From Thalassotalea sediminis (GTDB lineage Bacteria; Pseudomonadota; Gammaproteobacteria; Enterobacterales; Alteromonadaceae): DNA of 64,000 nucleotides. The stretch is taken from positions 62,001-126,000 of the forward strand of contig NZ_AP027361.1 of assembly GCF_030295915.1 (NCBI RefSeq). Direction: 5' to 3'. The notes under the pieces are model-generated. The model saw only the letters and a program-made list of their open reading frames with translations. It ran no database searches and was not told where the DNA came from. Of the stretch, positions 43,844 through 55,600 are shown piece after piece; positions within the stretch are counted from its first letter, which is position 1, and every line of letters begins with the position of its first letter. Made by a program: the position numbers and the translations under genes.

Positions 43844-44737
43844 TTACTGGTGCTTAATGTTTGAACGCATGATCATTATAAATAGCGCAGCCAAAATGAT
43901 TAGTATTGTTGATGGCTCTGGTACTTTCACTTTTGATGTTGGTGTTGCTGTTTTAACGGTTTGAAAATTACCAATTAAGGCATGATTGGTGTAAAACCTT
44001 ACGTCATCGAGTATAGCGCCATCTCCTGCATTAAAGGCACCTTTAGTGGCCAAAAATGTACCGCTAATATTTGCACCACCAAAGTTTAATGATGAAAAAT
44101 TATCATTCACAAAATTAAATAAAACATTGGCTGATGTTAAACCGTTTGATAACAATATTTGTGCACCTGAAGCTATTTGTGCATTACCTAGAATGTTGAT
44201 AATCAAGTTATCATTGCTATTACCATTAATCTGCAAAATATCTGAAGAGCCTAAGGTAATTGACGAAACGTTGATAACATTTAACTGACTTGCATCAAAC
44301 GTAGTCGAACTATTAATTGTTCCTTTGTCAATAGCCGCTAAATCCCTAGCTGTTTGACTTGCAGAGGCAATATCAATAGACAATTGATCTAAGGTATTGT
44401 TGCCAACTTTTTGTACATCAGCACATGCAGAAGCGGTTCCGGTAACTTGGCTACCTGCACCGACGATAAAGTTATTAGAGCAAGCATCACCGTAAACAAT
44501 TGAGCCAGCAGCAAAGCCAATATCTTTACTAGCTGCAACATTGCCATGAATATACGCTTCACTGCCTAATACAAGTGAGCCATCAACTGCAGTACCATGA
44601 AAATCCCACTGACCTACACCAATGGTATATTTATCAGCAACACCTAAATCTACGCCTAAGTCGATTAAACTCGCTTTAGCGGAGCTTGCTATCGATAATA
44701 GCGTAAGAGCTACAGTAATTGTTTTAAAACAGTTCAC
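43844..44737 (-). CDS. choice-of-anchor A protein with PEP-CTERM signal
   Basis: 297-residue surface or secreted protein. Signal peptide (to about residue 23, ASSAKA), a choice-of-anchor A domain rich in Gly/Asn beta-helical repeats (SLVLGSEAYIHGNVAASKDI, SIVYGDACSNNFIVGAGSQV), and a C-terminal PEP-CTERM sorting tag: VPEPS, a hydrophobic helix, then basic MRSNIKHQ. It is cut and attached by an exosortase, which is not in the window. Proteins like this usually belong to extracellular matrix or surface layers. Confidence 0.88.
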   Translation of the reverse strand: MNCFKTITVALTLLSIASSAKASLIDLGVDLGVADKYTIGVGQWDFHGTAVDGSLVLGSEAYIHGNVAASKDIGFAAGSIVYGDACSNNFIVGAGSQVTGTASACADVQKVGNNTLDQLSIDIASASQTARDLAAIDKGTINSSTTFDASQLNVINVSSITLGSSDILQINGNSNDNLIINILGNAQIASGAQILLSNGLTSANVLFNFVNDNFSSLNFGGANISGTFLATKGAFNAGDGAILDDVRFYTNHALIGNFQTVKTATPTSKVKVPEPSTILIILAALFIMIMRSNIKHQ

Positions 44738-44891
44738 GACGATAAATCCTTTATTTATAACTATATTCTAAAATGACAGCGTTATCATAGCACGATATGG
44801 AATTAGAGTAATAGCTCTTTGTTAAAAAAATAGACAATAAGGGGGTGAAAGTTGACCAAATATGGCGCTACTGAGAGAGTGTACTACCGCA

Positions 44892-45818
44892 TTAACATTT
44901 ACGTTTAGCTGTTAAGTTAAAAATTATTTTCCAATCTTTTTTCATATCAACTACATGCCAATTCAATGACTTGGCATAACACAGTGTATTTTTGCCAAAC
45001 CATCGAAATCGACTATTGGGGCTATATTTATATTCTCGTACTTCGTCAGTATGATGAATTAACACGCAAAGAGCGTTGCTATCAGTGGTCCAACGTAACA
45101 TGTCAACATCGCCAAAGCTGTTGCCGAATGCGGCAATTGGACGTTTGGCGATTCTTCTCTCTATGCTCAACACCTTGCGAGCACGACTTTCTATAGAAAA
45201 AGGAATCGGCTCTAATTTTACGGCAAGACTATCGCCTCTTAGTGATAATCTTGTTTTTAAGCTGCTACCTATAACTCTATTCACGGACACTTGATAAGTA
45301 TCTTGAGACCATGGTCGAATGAAGTTGGCTGTGCTGCCTGAGACGATGTAATTGCTGAAACCATTTTGTTCAAAGTAGGCTAATACCTCGAGCATGGGTT
45401 GATAAGCAAGGTTCGTATAATGGGTTTTGAATCTAGGATGTTTGGCATGGCTTATCCATTTAGCGACAGACGCGCGATACTCTTCTGTTGTAATACCTTT
45501 TCTGAAAAAGGTAAAACCGAGCTTAAGTATACTCAAGGAATCAAAGAGTATTTCTTTAGCCCAATGCATTGTTCTCCGCAATTTGCTTGTCGTTACAAGT
45601 ACGTCTTCATCAAGTAACTTCCTTTTAAAATAAGCAACTTGTGCTAAAACCGGCTTTTCAACAATGAGCGTACCATCGTTATCGAAGGTCGCAATACGGT
45701 TTTCAATTGGCACAAAGTGCTCTGAATGCTGGTCGCAAACGCGTTCTATAAATGAAATGATACTGCGTTTGATGTCACCTTCGTGCCATGACGGAAGCGG
45801 GTCTATAATATTTCCCAT
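44892..45818 (-). CDS. HAD-superfamily phosphatase
   Basis: 308 residues. HAD motif I FDNDGTL (about residue 46, nucleophile D and acid D), motif II YIVSGST, and motif III/IV near AFGNSFGDVDMLRW. This is the phosphoserine phosphatase-like class with a capped core. Probably dephosphorylates a small molecule or a lipid/peptidoglycan intermediate. The next gene upstream is a polytopic membrane protein with an 8-base gap, so the two are co-transcribed. The C-terminus is basic (LTAKRKC). Confidence 0.85.
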   Translation of the reverse strand: MGNIIDPLPSWHEGDIKRSIISFIERVCDQHSEHFVPIENRIATFDNDGTLIVEKPVLAQVAYFKRKLLDEDVLVTTSKLRRTMHWAKEILFDSLSILKLGFTFFRKGITTEEYRASVAKWISHAKHPRFKTHYTNLAYQPMLEVLAYFEQNGFSNYIVSGSTANFIRPWSQDTYQVSVNRVIGSSLKTRLSLRGDSLAVKLEPIPFSIESRARKVLSIERRIAKRPIAAFGNSFGDVDMLRWTTDSNALCVLIHHTDEVREYKYSPNSRFRWFGKNTLCYAKSLNWHVVDMKKDWKIIFNLTAKRKC

Positions 45819-45826
45819 GGTTAGAA

Positions 45827-46993
45827 TTACTGTTTGGTAACTTTTGGCGCAATTAATATGTCAGTATTAAAGTGAAACAACTTACCGCTCCAAATAAAAA
45901 CTTGCCATACAAGCACCCCAAAAGGAATATAGCCAAAGTACCCAAGCAAAGGCATTTCAGAAAAAATATGAATTACATCGACGTAAGGAATGTTATAAAT
46001 CCAATAATTTGGGTTTGTAATTGGCTCAGCGCTTGGGTGACTAGAGCCATAATTCCACATTTCCCAAAATAAGCCGTTCAGTAAAGATGCTACACCAATT
46101 AACACACCAGCACTCCAGTTACCTTTTGCTATATCTGTAAATGGATTCCATATATTTAGGCGCATTAATACGCCGGTCATGACAGCATAGGGTCCTATCC
46201 ACACTACCCAAAATAACTTAAACGGCCAATAAACCATCGCCGCTATTAGCAGCGCGCCTACAAAAATTAAATGATTGCCATTTAGTGGCATTTTGGGACC
46301 ATTTTGATAACGTGCAACAAGTGATGGAAACGTATTAAGTAAGTTATACCAAATCAATAGTACTGGCGTTACGGTTGAATATGTGATTAAAAATTCAATC
46401 ACTATTGTTGTTCTAGACCAACCTACTTGGTTGGCATTAGGGTAATACCAATTACCCAATACAAAATAATCATAATATTCAAAATAAGCCCAACCTACGA
46501 TGGAAACTAACGCACTGATAAATAGCGTTTTTGGTTTTTCGGAAAACAGAGAAGCGCCGTTATTTCGTTGATATACGATGCCATCTAATAAGAAAATAAA
46601 GCCCCACCAAAGGGGTGTAAATGCCCAGAATACGAGATCACCAAAAGGCGTTACGCGAGTCCACATTAACCACCAAAAGAATCCCATAACAATGCCGCCA
46701 CACCAAAACCACCAAGGTAAAGCTACCGTAGATGGCATTCTAGGTGTCACATGCGCACCTTTGAAACCAAAAAATTTCGGAAACAAAATGAGTCCAGAGA
46801 TAAAAAGCGCACAACCAGCCATTATGAGAAAGTAGATTAAGCTAAATCCTGGTACCTTGCCGGCAAATGTCGGGGGAAATTCTCCAAAGCCTGGTGGTAA
46901 ATGGTTAGGATAAACAAACCAAGCAACGGCAAGTGGTACGAGTAACGTTAATATTACTGGCCACAATAGTTGCCATGGTGAAATTTTTTGCAT
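45827..46993 (-). CDS. uncharacterised polytopic membrane protein
   Basis: 388 residues with about ten hydrophobic helices (LLWPVILTLLVPLAVAWFV, FSLIYFLIMAGCALFISGLI, LVFWAFTPLWWGFIFLLDGI and others). Very rich in Trp/Phe/Tyr. I do not recognise the family. Short charged loops hold possible catalytic residues, for example FWEMWNYGSSHPSAEPITN and YFEYYDYF. It sits between the HAD phosphatase gene (8-base gap) and the TonB receptor gene (123-base gap), all leftward, so it may act on a substrate shared with both. Confidence 0.7.
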   Translation of the reverse strand: MQKISPWQLLWPVILTLLVPLAVAWFVYPNHLPPGFGEFPPTFAGKVPGFSLIYFLIMAGCALFISGLILFPKFFGFKGAHVTPRMPSTVALPWWFWCGGIVMGFFWWLMWTRVTPFGDLVFWAFTPLWWGFIFLLDGIVYQRNNGASLFSEKPKTLFISALVSIVGWAYFEYYDYFVLGNWYYPNANQVGWSRTTIVIEFLITYSTVTPVLLIWYNLLNTFPSLVARYQNGPKMPLNGNHLIFVGALLIAAMVYWPFKLFWVVWIGPYAVMTGVLMRLNIWNPFTDIAKGNWSAGVLIGVASLLNGLFWEMWNYGSSHPSAEPITNPNYWIYNIPYVDVIHIFSEMPLLGYFGYIPFGVLVWQVFIWSGKLFHFNTDILIAPKVTKQ

Positions 46994-47116
46994 AGCGAAA
47001 CGTCCTTTTTTGCTTTTATTGGTTAGCTAATTTACCGTAATAGTCATCAGTTTGCCTGATGGTGGTACTTTACCGCTACAAACGCGGGTTGTCCATTTTT
47101 TGAACAGCAACATGCG

Positions 47117-49348
47117 CTAAAATTGATAATGTAACGATACGCCTAATTGCCTGCGTTCACCCTTTAATTCTGTCACTGCCCCCAATGCTGCTATAGAGTC
47201 AAAACGTAATTCTGCGAATTCTGTATCCGTTAGGTTCTTGCCCCAAATGGTCAATGAAAGGTTTTCTCGTAAAGCATAGTTTAGATGACCGTTAAATACT
47301 GTGTAACCTTTTTGTTGTGTGTAGGGGTTTTCGTTTTGATCAAAGTAAAAATCAGATTGATAATCGAAACCTAATTGAATAGTTAGAGGACGAGACATTA
47401 CTTGGTATTCAGCCAATATATAGCCTGCAATATTCCACTTTGATGAAAATGGCAGGCGATTATCGGCCACAAATAGCGTCCCCTTTTTGAACTTTCCAAT
47501 GTTAGCTTTAGGTAGATAGCCAATATTTAACACAAGCTCCATATGGTTACTTGGTGTGTAGGTAAATTCGCTATCTATACCATAGATAACTGATGAACCA
47601 GCATTTTTTAATACATGATATGGAACAGTGCTATCAGGTACATTAATAAAAACTTGTTGATCTTGGTAATCATAGTAAAACGCGGCGATATGCCAACGTG
47701 CGTTACGATTACGCAGCTGTGACTTTGCTCCTATTTCATACGCATTGAGTATTTCAGGCGCATATTCAGAGTCCAACGCTTGTGCAGGCGTTGTAGAATA
47801 ACCGGCATTGTAGCCTCCACTTTTATAGCCACGTGTATAGCTTGCGTATATATTTGCCTTATTGCTCATTTTGTAGTTTAACGCGAGTTTCCCTGAAAGC
47901 TCATCATCAGCCACATGTCCGGAGATATTCCAAAAATCAGGTATCGTACCGTAGACAGTGTTTAGATCCGATTGAGCTTTATAATCAGTTGTTTCGTCCG
48001 TATAGCGAAGACCGGCGGTTAATGTTGTTTTTTCAGATAATGTATAATCAAATTGGCTGTAGATGGCGATCGACTTATTTTCTAAAGCATTATCATAATA
48101 AAAGGTAGCGGGTATCTCCGCCAATGAAGGAATGCTCCTAAAGTCGCGAAATAAATCAAAAGTGTTTTTCTGATCTATTGTTTCTTTTAAGTAAAAAAGC
48201 CCCGTTTGCCAAAATAGTCGCTGCTGAGTATAAGCGTAGTTAAATTCCTGAGAATAAAGCTTATTGTTAGTGTCAAATGCTCCTTCAATTAGGTTGCTAG
48301 CACCGTCGGAATCAAAAGAATGAAATCGTTGTAGTGACCTGCCGCCAGTAATGGAGGTAAACGTATTGTTTTTATTAATCTGCCATTCTAGCGTTAGAGA
48401 ACTGCCCCAGGCATCTGTATCATGAGCTCTATCTGCTGTATCAGCATTGACATCCCAGTAGTCATTTCCGCCGACTTGTTTACCGAAAGCATCCATACAG
48501 GTGTTACCACCGGCATTACTTGGCGAACATTGATTACTACCATTTATGTCGAATATGCCATTACTCGCAATTGGTTTGGGTTTGCCTCTAGCGTCTGCTT
48601 TGTGCAATTTAAACGTTGTTGTTAAAGACTCGGACGCTGAACGGACAATTAGCCTAACGTTGGTTTGTTTCATACCTCCATCGGGTTGGTTGGGCATGAC
48701 ATTGTTCGTTGAAAAATTGTAGTCGTTATGATCAAAGGCAATTCGTGCCGCAGTACTTTTTGATAAGGGGATGTTAACTGCCCCGTTAAGTGATGTTGTA
48801 TTAAATTGCGCAATACCTGCATTAATATAGCCATTAAAATCGTTCTCTGGCATTTTTGAACGTAATAGAATTGCACCGCCGGTAGTATTTCTACCGAACA
48901 ATGTTCCTTGTGGGCCACGTAATACTTCTACTTGCTCTAAATCAAAGAGGTTGACAGCAAGGTTATTGGCGCTACCACTGACAATGCCATCACTATATAC
49001 CGCAATAGGAGAAACAGTAGAGGTATTATAGTCAATCATACCGATGCCTCGGATGTTGAATGCAGGAGGGGTACCTTCGCCTGCATTATTGGTCATTTTT
49101 ACGTTTGGCGCAAAGCGGGCTAATTGCGAAGTATCTTTTATCTGCTGACGTTCAATGGTTTCATCTGTTATTACGGTAACAGCAACTGAGATATCTTGTT
49201 CGTCTTGTGCTCGCTTTTGAGCGTAAACTTTGATGAGCTCATGCGATTGAGAAGCGCTTTCTTGAGTGTGAGCTTGTGGTAAAACAGAGAAAATGCCTAC
49301 TATAAAACAATAATGTATAGCGTGACTAAGTCGATACTTTTTGACCAT
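47117..49348 (-). CDS. TonB-dependent outer-membrane receptor
   Basis: 743-residue receptor for a bulky nutrient or chelate. Signal peptide (to about residue 29, PQAHTQ), plug domain (about 45-160: ISVAVTVITDETIERQQIKD, then VEVLRGPQGTLFGRNTTGGA) and a 22-strand barrel ending in the canonical aromatic LGVSLHYQF. The plug TLFGRNTTGGA form is the class often linked to catecholate siderophores, carbohydrates or lipids. No SusD or siderophore genes accompany it. Substrate unknown; downstream membrane and HAD genes are possible processing partners. Confidence 0.93.
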   Translation of the reverse strand: MVKKYRLSHAIHYCFIVGIFSVLPQAHTQESASQSHELIKVYAQKRAQDEQDISVAVTVITDETIERQQIKDTSQLARFAPNVKMTNNAGEGTPPAFNIRGIGMIDYNTSTVSPIAVYSDGIVSGSANNLAVNLFDLEQVEVLRGPQGTLFGRNTTGGAILLRSKMPENDFNGYINAGIAQFNTTSLNGAVNIPLSKSTAARIAFDHNDYNFSTNNVMPNQPDGGMKQTNVRLIVRSASESLTTTFKLHKADARGKPKPIASNGIFDINGSNQCSPSNAGGNTCMDAFGKQVGGNDYWDVNADTADRAHDTDAWGSSLTLEWQINKNNTFTSITGGRSLQRFHSFDSDGASNLIEGAFDTNNKLYSQEFNYAYTQQRLFWQTGLFYLKETIDQKNTFDLFRDFRSIPSLAEIPATFYYDNALENKSIAIYSQFDYTLSEKTTLTAGLRYTDETTDYKAQSDLNTVYGTIPDFWNISGHVADDELSGKLALNYKMSNKANIYASYTRGYKSGGYNAGYSTTPAQALDSEYAPEILNAYEIGAKSQLRNRNARWHIAAFYYDYQDQQVFINVPDSTVPYHVLKNAGSSVIYGIDSEFTYTPSNHMELVLNIGYLPKANIGKFKKGTLFVADNRLPFSSKWNIAGYILAEYQVMSRPLTIQLGFDYQSDFYFDQNENPYTQQKGYTVFNGHLNYALRENLSLTIWGKNLTDTEFAELRFDSIAALGAVTELKGERRQLGVSLHYQF

Positions 49349-49411
49349 GTACTACCTTCTCAAAAAAATTATAAAGATTGATACTAATTTGTAAGTTATA
49401 GCCCGTGTTTT

Positions 49412-49430
49412 ACAAAATTTCTCATTTTGT
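49412..49430. promoter_or_regulatory. inverted repeat upstream of the TonB receptor gene
   Basis: ACAAAAT-TTCTC-ATTTTGT, perfect 7-bp arms with a 5-base centre, 64 bases before the receptor ATG. An operator candidate. It does not match a Fur box. Confidence 0.4.
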
Positions 49431-49697
49431 TCGGCATTTGTGCAATTAAGTTACAAAAATTGTAGCTATTGCATGTGACTAAAAAATTCGCGCAGAGCAT
49501 ACCACGGCGAAATATATCGAGAAAAGTGCTGTTGCTCGTTATGTTGGTAAATTTCTCTAAACGCTAAATTTTGGTTTTCTATCGAAAAATATCGTAGGAA
49601 ATTAATTGATGGCCTAGATAATATCTTGTTATTGCATTGAATTTATTTGACTTAACGCTTATAACTATAAGTGAATGGAAAAGGATGTACAGCTCAA
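49431..49697. other. rest of the TonB/hybrid-sensor divergent region
   Basis: Part of a 349-base gap. AT-rich, no gene. A TTGACT near 49647 and TATAAC/TATAAG near 49660 face right but at non-standard spacing. Confidence 0.4.
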
Positions 49698-52600
49698 ATG
49701 ATTGCACTTCAAGGCTATGAAATAATGAGCCACTTGTTTAGCATTTCAGACGTTATTCAAGTGTATCTCGCCAAAGATACCAAACAAAGAACAGTACTAA
49801 TAAAGCAAATTATTAAAGATGAAGGAGCTCTTTCTGCATCGCAATTCTTAGAACGTGAAAAATTGGCGGAGAAATTAAAGCTTTCAAACGTTGTGTCTGT
49901 ACAAAAGCAACAACAAGATCAAAATGCTTGTTATTGTATTTATCCTTATCAAGAGAGTTGGGTTACATTATTAACGTTATGTGAAGAAGCATCGCTCTCT
50001 TTAGAACAAAAGTTAACTGTTGCTACTAACCTTGCTCGGTTAGTCAGTAATATTCATGATAAAAAAATAATTGTTAATAACCTATCGCCGTACAGTATCC
50101 TCGTTGATACAAACACATTTCAATGTTTTATTATCGATTTAAGCTATGCTAGTTCGATAGCTGCTATCCACAAAAAATCCAAACGAGTTACTTTTGATAG
50201 TCAGCGATTGAAGACAATCGCACCAGAAGTTACCGGTAGAATCGACCGGCCAGTACAACGCTTCGCAGATTTATATTCGTTAGGTGTTTGTTATTTTCGG
50301 TTGTTTAGTGATGTGTTTCCGTTCGCTTACGATGATGACATGGAAATGATTCATGCACATATTGCTAAAGCGCCCCCTAAAGTCAATGAATTAAACAATG
50401 ACATACCTGATGTAGTCGCGGCTATCATCGAAAAATTATTGCATAAAAACCCTGAATCGCGCTATCGCTCTGCTAATGGATTGATGAGTGATTTACAGCG
50501 TTGTTTGTTGCAGTGTCAGGAGCAAGGCAAAGTAAGCTCTTTTAAGCTTGCACAAAAAGATAACGACAACCAACTTTACTTTTCAGATAAATTGTTTGGC
50601 CGAGATCAGGAATTAAAGGTTTTACTGAATGGTTATCAAACGGTAAAAACGCATGGGCATTGTCAATTAAGTATTATTTGTGGATATGCCGGCATAGGAA
50701 AATCAAGGCTAATAAAAGAACTCCAGCAAAGTGTTGTTGCTGAAGAAGATTATTTTGTGCTAGGTAAATTCGAACAGTATCAGAACAGCACGGCTTATTA
50801 TGCGCTGATAATGGCGTTAAAAGATTGGGTTGAGCAACTGCTAGGTGAAAGCAATACGTCGTTATTGAAATGGCGCGGTTTATTGCTGAAGGCATTAGGA
50901 AATAATGGTCAAATTATTATTGATTTAATTCCAGAGTTAGCTTTGATCATTGGGCAACAACCTGTTGTTACTTCATTGGCACCTAGTGAAGAAAAGACAA
51001 GGTTTAATCAAGTATTTATTGCTTTTTTAAAAGCGTTAGGTTCAACGAATAAAACGATAGCCCTGTTTATTGATGATGTACAGTGGGCTGATCTTGCTAC
51101 CTTGAAGTTACTAGAACATGTTTTGGAGCAAACAGAACTTGGTCATATTCATATCATCATTTCCTATCGCGACAATGAAGTCTCGCAAGCACACCCGTTA
51201 ACTAATCTACTCAATGCTGTTGATAGTACCTCTGCGTTTCATAGCCATCAACATATACAACCGTTAGCGTTTGACGCCGTTATTGCTTTTTTAGAAGCAT
51301 CTTTAGGTAGTGATAAAAAGACGTTACATGGTTTGGCTGAAACCTTGATTGATAAAACGCAAGGCAACCCATTTTTCATTAAGGAATTTATTAAATCATT
51401 AATTGATAAAAACTTTTTGTATCAAAATGAGCTAGGTCATTGGCAATGTCGTGTTGATGATATAAAGCGAATAAGTGTTACCGATAATGTTGTTGAGCTC
51501 ATGGCGAGTCGTATTCGACGCCTTAGTAACCTACAACAAGATGTATTACATACCGCGGCGTGTATTGGAACCAATGCCAAGTTAGCGGTACTTTGCTATG
51601 CGCTAGATCGCGATAAAGAAACACTTAGAGAGGCAATAACGGTCCTTGTTGAAGAAGGGTTTTTAATTGCTTTTGAAAGTCGTACAGAAAATGCAGAGAT
51701 AGACTCTTTACGGTTTATACATGACAAAGTTCAACAAGCGGCTTATCAATTAAATCGACCACTAAGTAAAATAAACATACACTTTAGATTATCCCAATAC
51801 TTTTTAACGCATGATCCTAATGCAGTTTTCAAATATATCGAACATATAAATGCCTCATCTAGTTTGTATGTTGAGCAAGGCAGCTTTCTTTTATTAGTAG
51901 AGAGTAATTTATCTGCGGCAAAAAAAGCTTTGGAAAGTAACGCGAGCGCTGACGCTATGTATTACTTGGAGCAAGCAGAGTCGTACTTACCTAAGGACCA
52001 TTGGCAAACGTATTATCGACAAAGTGTCGATATTGCACTTGCGGTGGCCAAAGCATGTTATTTAAACTTAGATTTTGAACAAGGTAATCAGCGTTTTGAA
52101 ACTGCGATTCAACACATAAAAGGTGATATAGAACAAGGCTATCTTGCGCGTACACAAGTATTGTCATTAATTGCACAAAGCAATATGGTTGAAGCCTATC
52201 AACTCGGTGTAACAACATTAGAAACGTTAAACGTAAAATTAACTGATAGCGAGAATATCGCGATAAAATATTTGGCGTTAGATGAACAATCCCCCCCCGA
52301 AAAAATTGTTGAGCTTATTCATTTACCGCCAATGATTGAGCCCCGCTACTTAATGGCATTGGAAATTTTGAATGCTATTCAAACACCGGCTTATTTGCTA
52401 AGTCCGTTAGATTATATGCGCGTAGCGTATACGAGTTTGTCGTTATGTTTGACGGAAGGGTTAAGTACTGGCAGTAGTAAAGTATTCGTGACTCATGGAC
52501 TTTTACTTTGCGGCGCTTTTTCTCAATTTTCACGCGGAAAAGCATATGCTGATCTAGCGTCACAATGTATCGACAAATTTCCATCAGACCACCTGAATGT

Positions 52601-55600
52601 AGAAGTAGAATTTGTAAAGCATGTTTCTATTGAGCATTGGAGTGCACCAATATCAGCGTCGTTAAAGCCACTACAAGACAATTTTTACCGAGGATTAGAA
52701 GTTGGCAATATAGAATATGCGTTCCATTCAGCGTTATTTTACTGTAAGCATTTGTTGTTTAGCGGTACGTCGCTACAAACTGTGAGGTCGGCATATAAAT
52801 CTATTTTGCCGACGGTAAAAGAAAATAAACAATCTTACCATTTCACTTTTATTCAGCTATGGCATCAATTTTTGTTAAATCTGCGGGAGCCCACCGTTGC
52901 GCCAACAAAATTGAAGGGTAAAGCTTTCAATGAAGATACAGAATTACCCACATTAATCGAAACAAAGAATGTGACAATCCAGTTTAGTTTTCATTTAGTC
53001 AAAATGAAATTGGCTTTTATGTTTTCTGAACACAAAGGTGCCCTGAATCATTTTCAACAAGCCGAACCGTTAATGAATGCTGCACTTTCATTATACAATT
53101 TTACTGAATTTTCATTTTATGCTGCCTTGGTGCTTGTTGAACAAGCAAGGATAAATAGCACTGAAAAAGACGCTTTGCTTATTAAAATAAATGAGCTCCA
53201 AAAACAGTTAACCTTATGGGCACAGCACGCACCTGAAAATCATCACCATAAAGTGAAATTAGTGGCAGCTGAGCTTGCGGCGCTAAATAATGAAAGTCAT
53301 GCTTGGCATTTATATCAACAGGCAATTGATTTTGCGACGAACAATGGCTTTATAGAGCACCAAGCATTAGCACAAGAGCTAGCTGGTCATTATTGGCAAC
53401 GCCAGCAAAAAGCTTCAATGGCAAAAGATTATTACCATCAGGCTTATCAGAGTTATTTAGATTGGGGAGCCAACAATAAAGCTAAAAAACTCTCAACAAC
53501 GTACTTAGTGGGTGATATTCAAGATAAAAATGATGAAATAATCGCTATTAAGCCTTCTGTTGCAACGACTAATTACGAGCTAGATTTTGCATCGGTATTG
53601 AAGGCTTCAGAAACATTGAGTGGTGAAATTGACTTACGTGCTTTTTTACATCGAATGATGGTTATCATTATGGAAAATGCCGGTGCTCAGCGAGGCAGTT
53701 TATTGTTAGTCTCTGATGGGGTGCTAAACACAGAAATTTCAGTTTCGATTGATGGTACGATGCGCGAAAATGTGCAATTACCATTGAGTTTAATTAATTA
53801 TGTTTCTCGAACGTTAAAACCACAGATTGTTTCCTCTGATCATCAGCAGTTTTCGCATGATAATTACTTTCAACACCATCAAGCCAAGTCTATTTTGTGT
53901 TTACCCAGTATTGTTAAAGGCGATCTTAGAGGTGTTGTTTATTTAGAACATTTGGATGTTGATAATGTTTTTAGCGCAGAGAGAGTAAATGTTTTACAAC
54001 TATTGGCCAATCAAACGGCCATTTCATTTGATAACGCTAAGCTCTACCAACAAGTCGTCTCATACAATAAAAACCTTGAGCAAGAGATCCAAGAGCGAAC
54101 GAAAGAACTGGCTGCGGAAAAGGTTAAAGCGGAGCACGCTAATCAAGCTAAATCAGATTTTTTAGCAAACATGAGCCATGAAATCCGTACTCCTATGAAT
54201 GCTGTAATCGGTCTAAGTCAGCTTGCACTGCGTACAGACTTAACGCCAGTGCAGCATGATTATCTAACTAAAATACAAGACTCATCCCGATCTTTGTTAG
54301 GGTTAATCAATGATATTCTTGATTTTTCTAAAATTGAGGCCCAAAAACTAACCTTAGAAAAAGTGCCTTTTTCGCTGCATGAAATCTTACAACGAGTTAT
54401 CAATGTTTGTACCTATAAAGTGCATGAAAAAGGTTTGGAACTAGTTGTTGATACGGCGAGAGATATTCCTAATACCTTGATTGGGGACCCATTAAGGCTA
54501 CAACAAGTCATTGTTAATTTGGCAAATAATGCGGTTAAATTCACCAATAAAGGCACAATTCATATCAACGTTAAGCTGCTACACCGTGATGATGAACACT
54601 GTCAGCTCGCTTTTGCTGTACATGACACTGGTATTGGTATGTCAGAAGAGCACCAAAACAATCTCTTTCAGTCTTTTTCTCAGGCGGATAGCTCAGTAAC
54701 ACGGAAATATGGAGGGACAGGCCTAGGATTAGCAATTAGTAAACAACTAACAGAGCTAATGGAAGGCGAAATTTGGTTAGAAAGTAAATTAAATGAGGGG
54801 TCTACTTTTTATTTTACGGCGAAATTTGCGGCAGATTCGAATGAGAGTATTGAGCGATGTCACATTGAACTACAAAATTTTTCTGCGTTGAAAGTATTAG
54901 TTGCTGATGATATTCAGATCGCAAGAAATGTGATTCTTAGCGCTTTGGCGCACGCTGGTATTCATGCGGATGGTGTTACGAATGGTAAGGAAGCATTGAC
55001 TGCAGTATTAGCGGCAGATAAGAATGACGAACCTTATGATTTAGTGTTTATGGACTGGAAAATGCCGGTAATGGACGGTATTGAAGCAGCTAGTCAAATT
55101 CATCAGCAAATTACCGGTAAATTACCACACATATTGATGGTGTCTGCTTATGACAAAGATGAAGCCAAGCAATTAGCTGATCACCATATTATTGAAAAGT
55201 TTTTAGAAAAACCAGTAAATCAGTCGTTGCTTATCGATACGCTTGTAGAAACATTAAACCAAGATAATGAGCGAATGGTTACTGTAGAGGAAGAACACAA
55301 TATTATTATTCCAGATTTAAGTCGTTTTCACGTGCTACTTGTAGAAGATAATATGATAAATCAACAAGTTGCTATTGAGTTTTTGTCAGATACAGGGATA
55401 AAGATCACCTGTGCAGAAAACGGCGTTATCGCGTTAGAAATACTCGCAAAACAATCCTTCGATATTGTATTAATGGATATTCAAATGCCTGAAATGGATG
55501 GTTTAACGGCAACAATGGAAATAAGAAATACCCTAAAAATACATGACCTTCCGATTATTGCGATGACGGCACACGCGATGGAAGGAGATGTAGAGAAAAG

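Noticed and set aside
49411..49470. ECF-type promoter (TGTAACTT) for the TonB receptor
   Set aside because: The -35-like element has no partner at 16-17 bases; an AT-rich coincidence is more likely.
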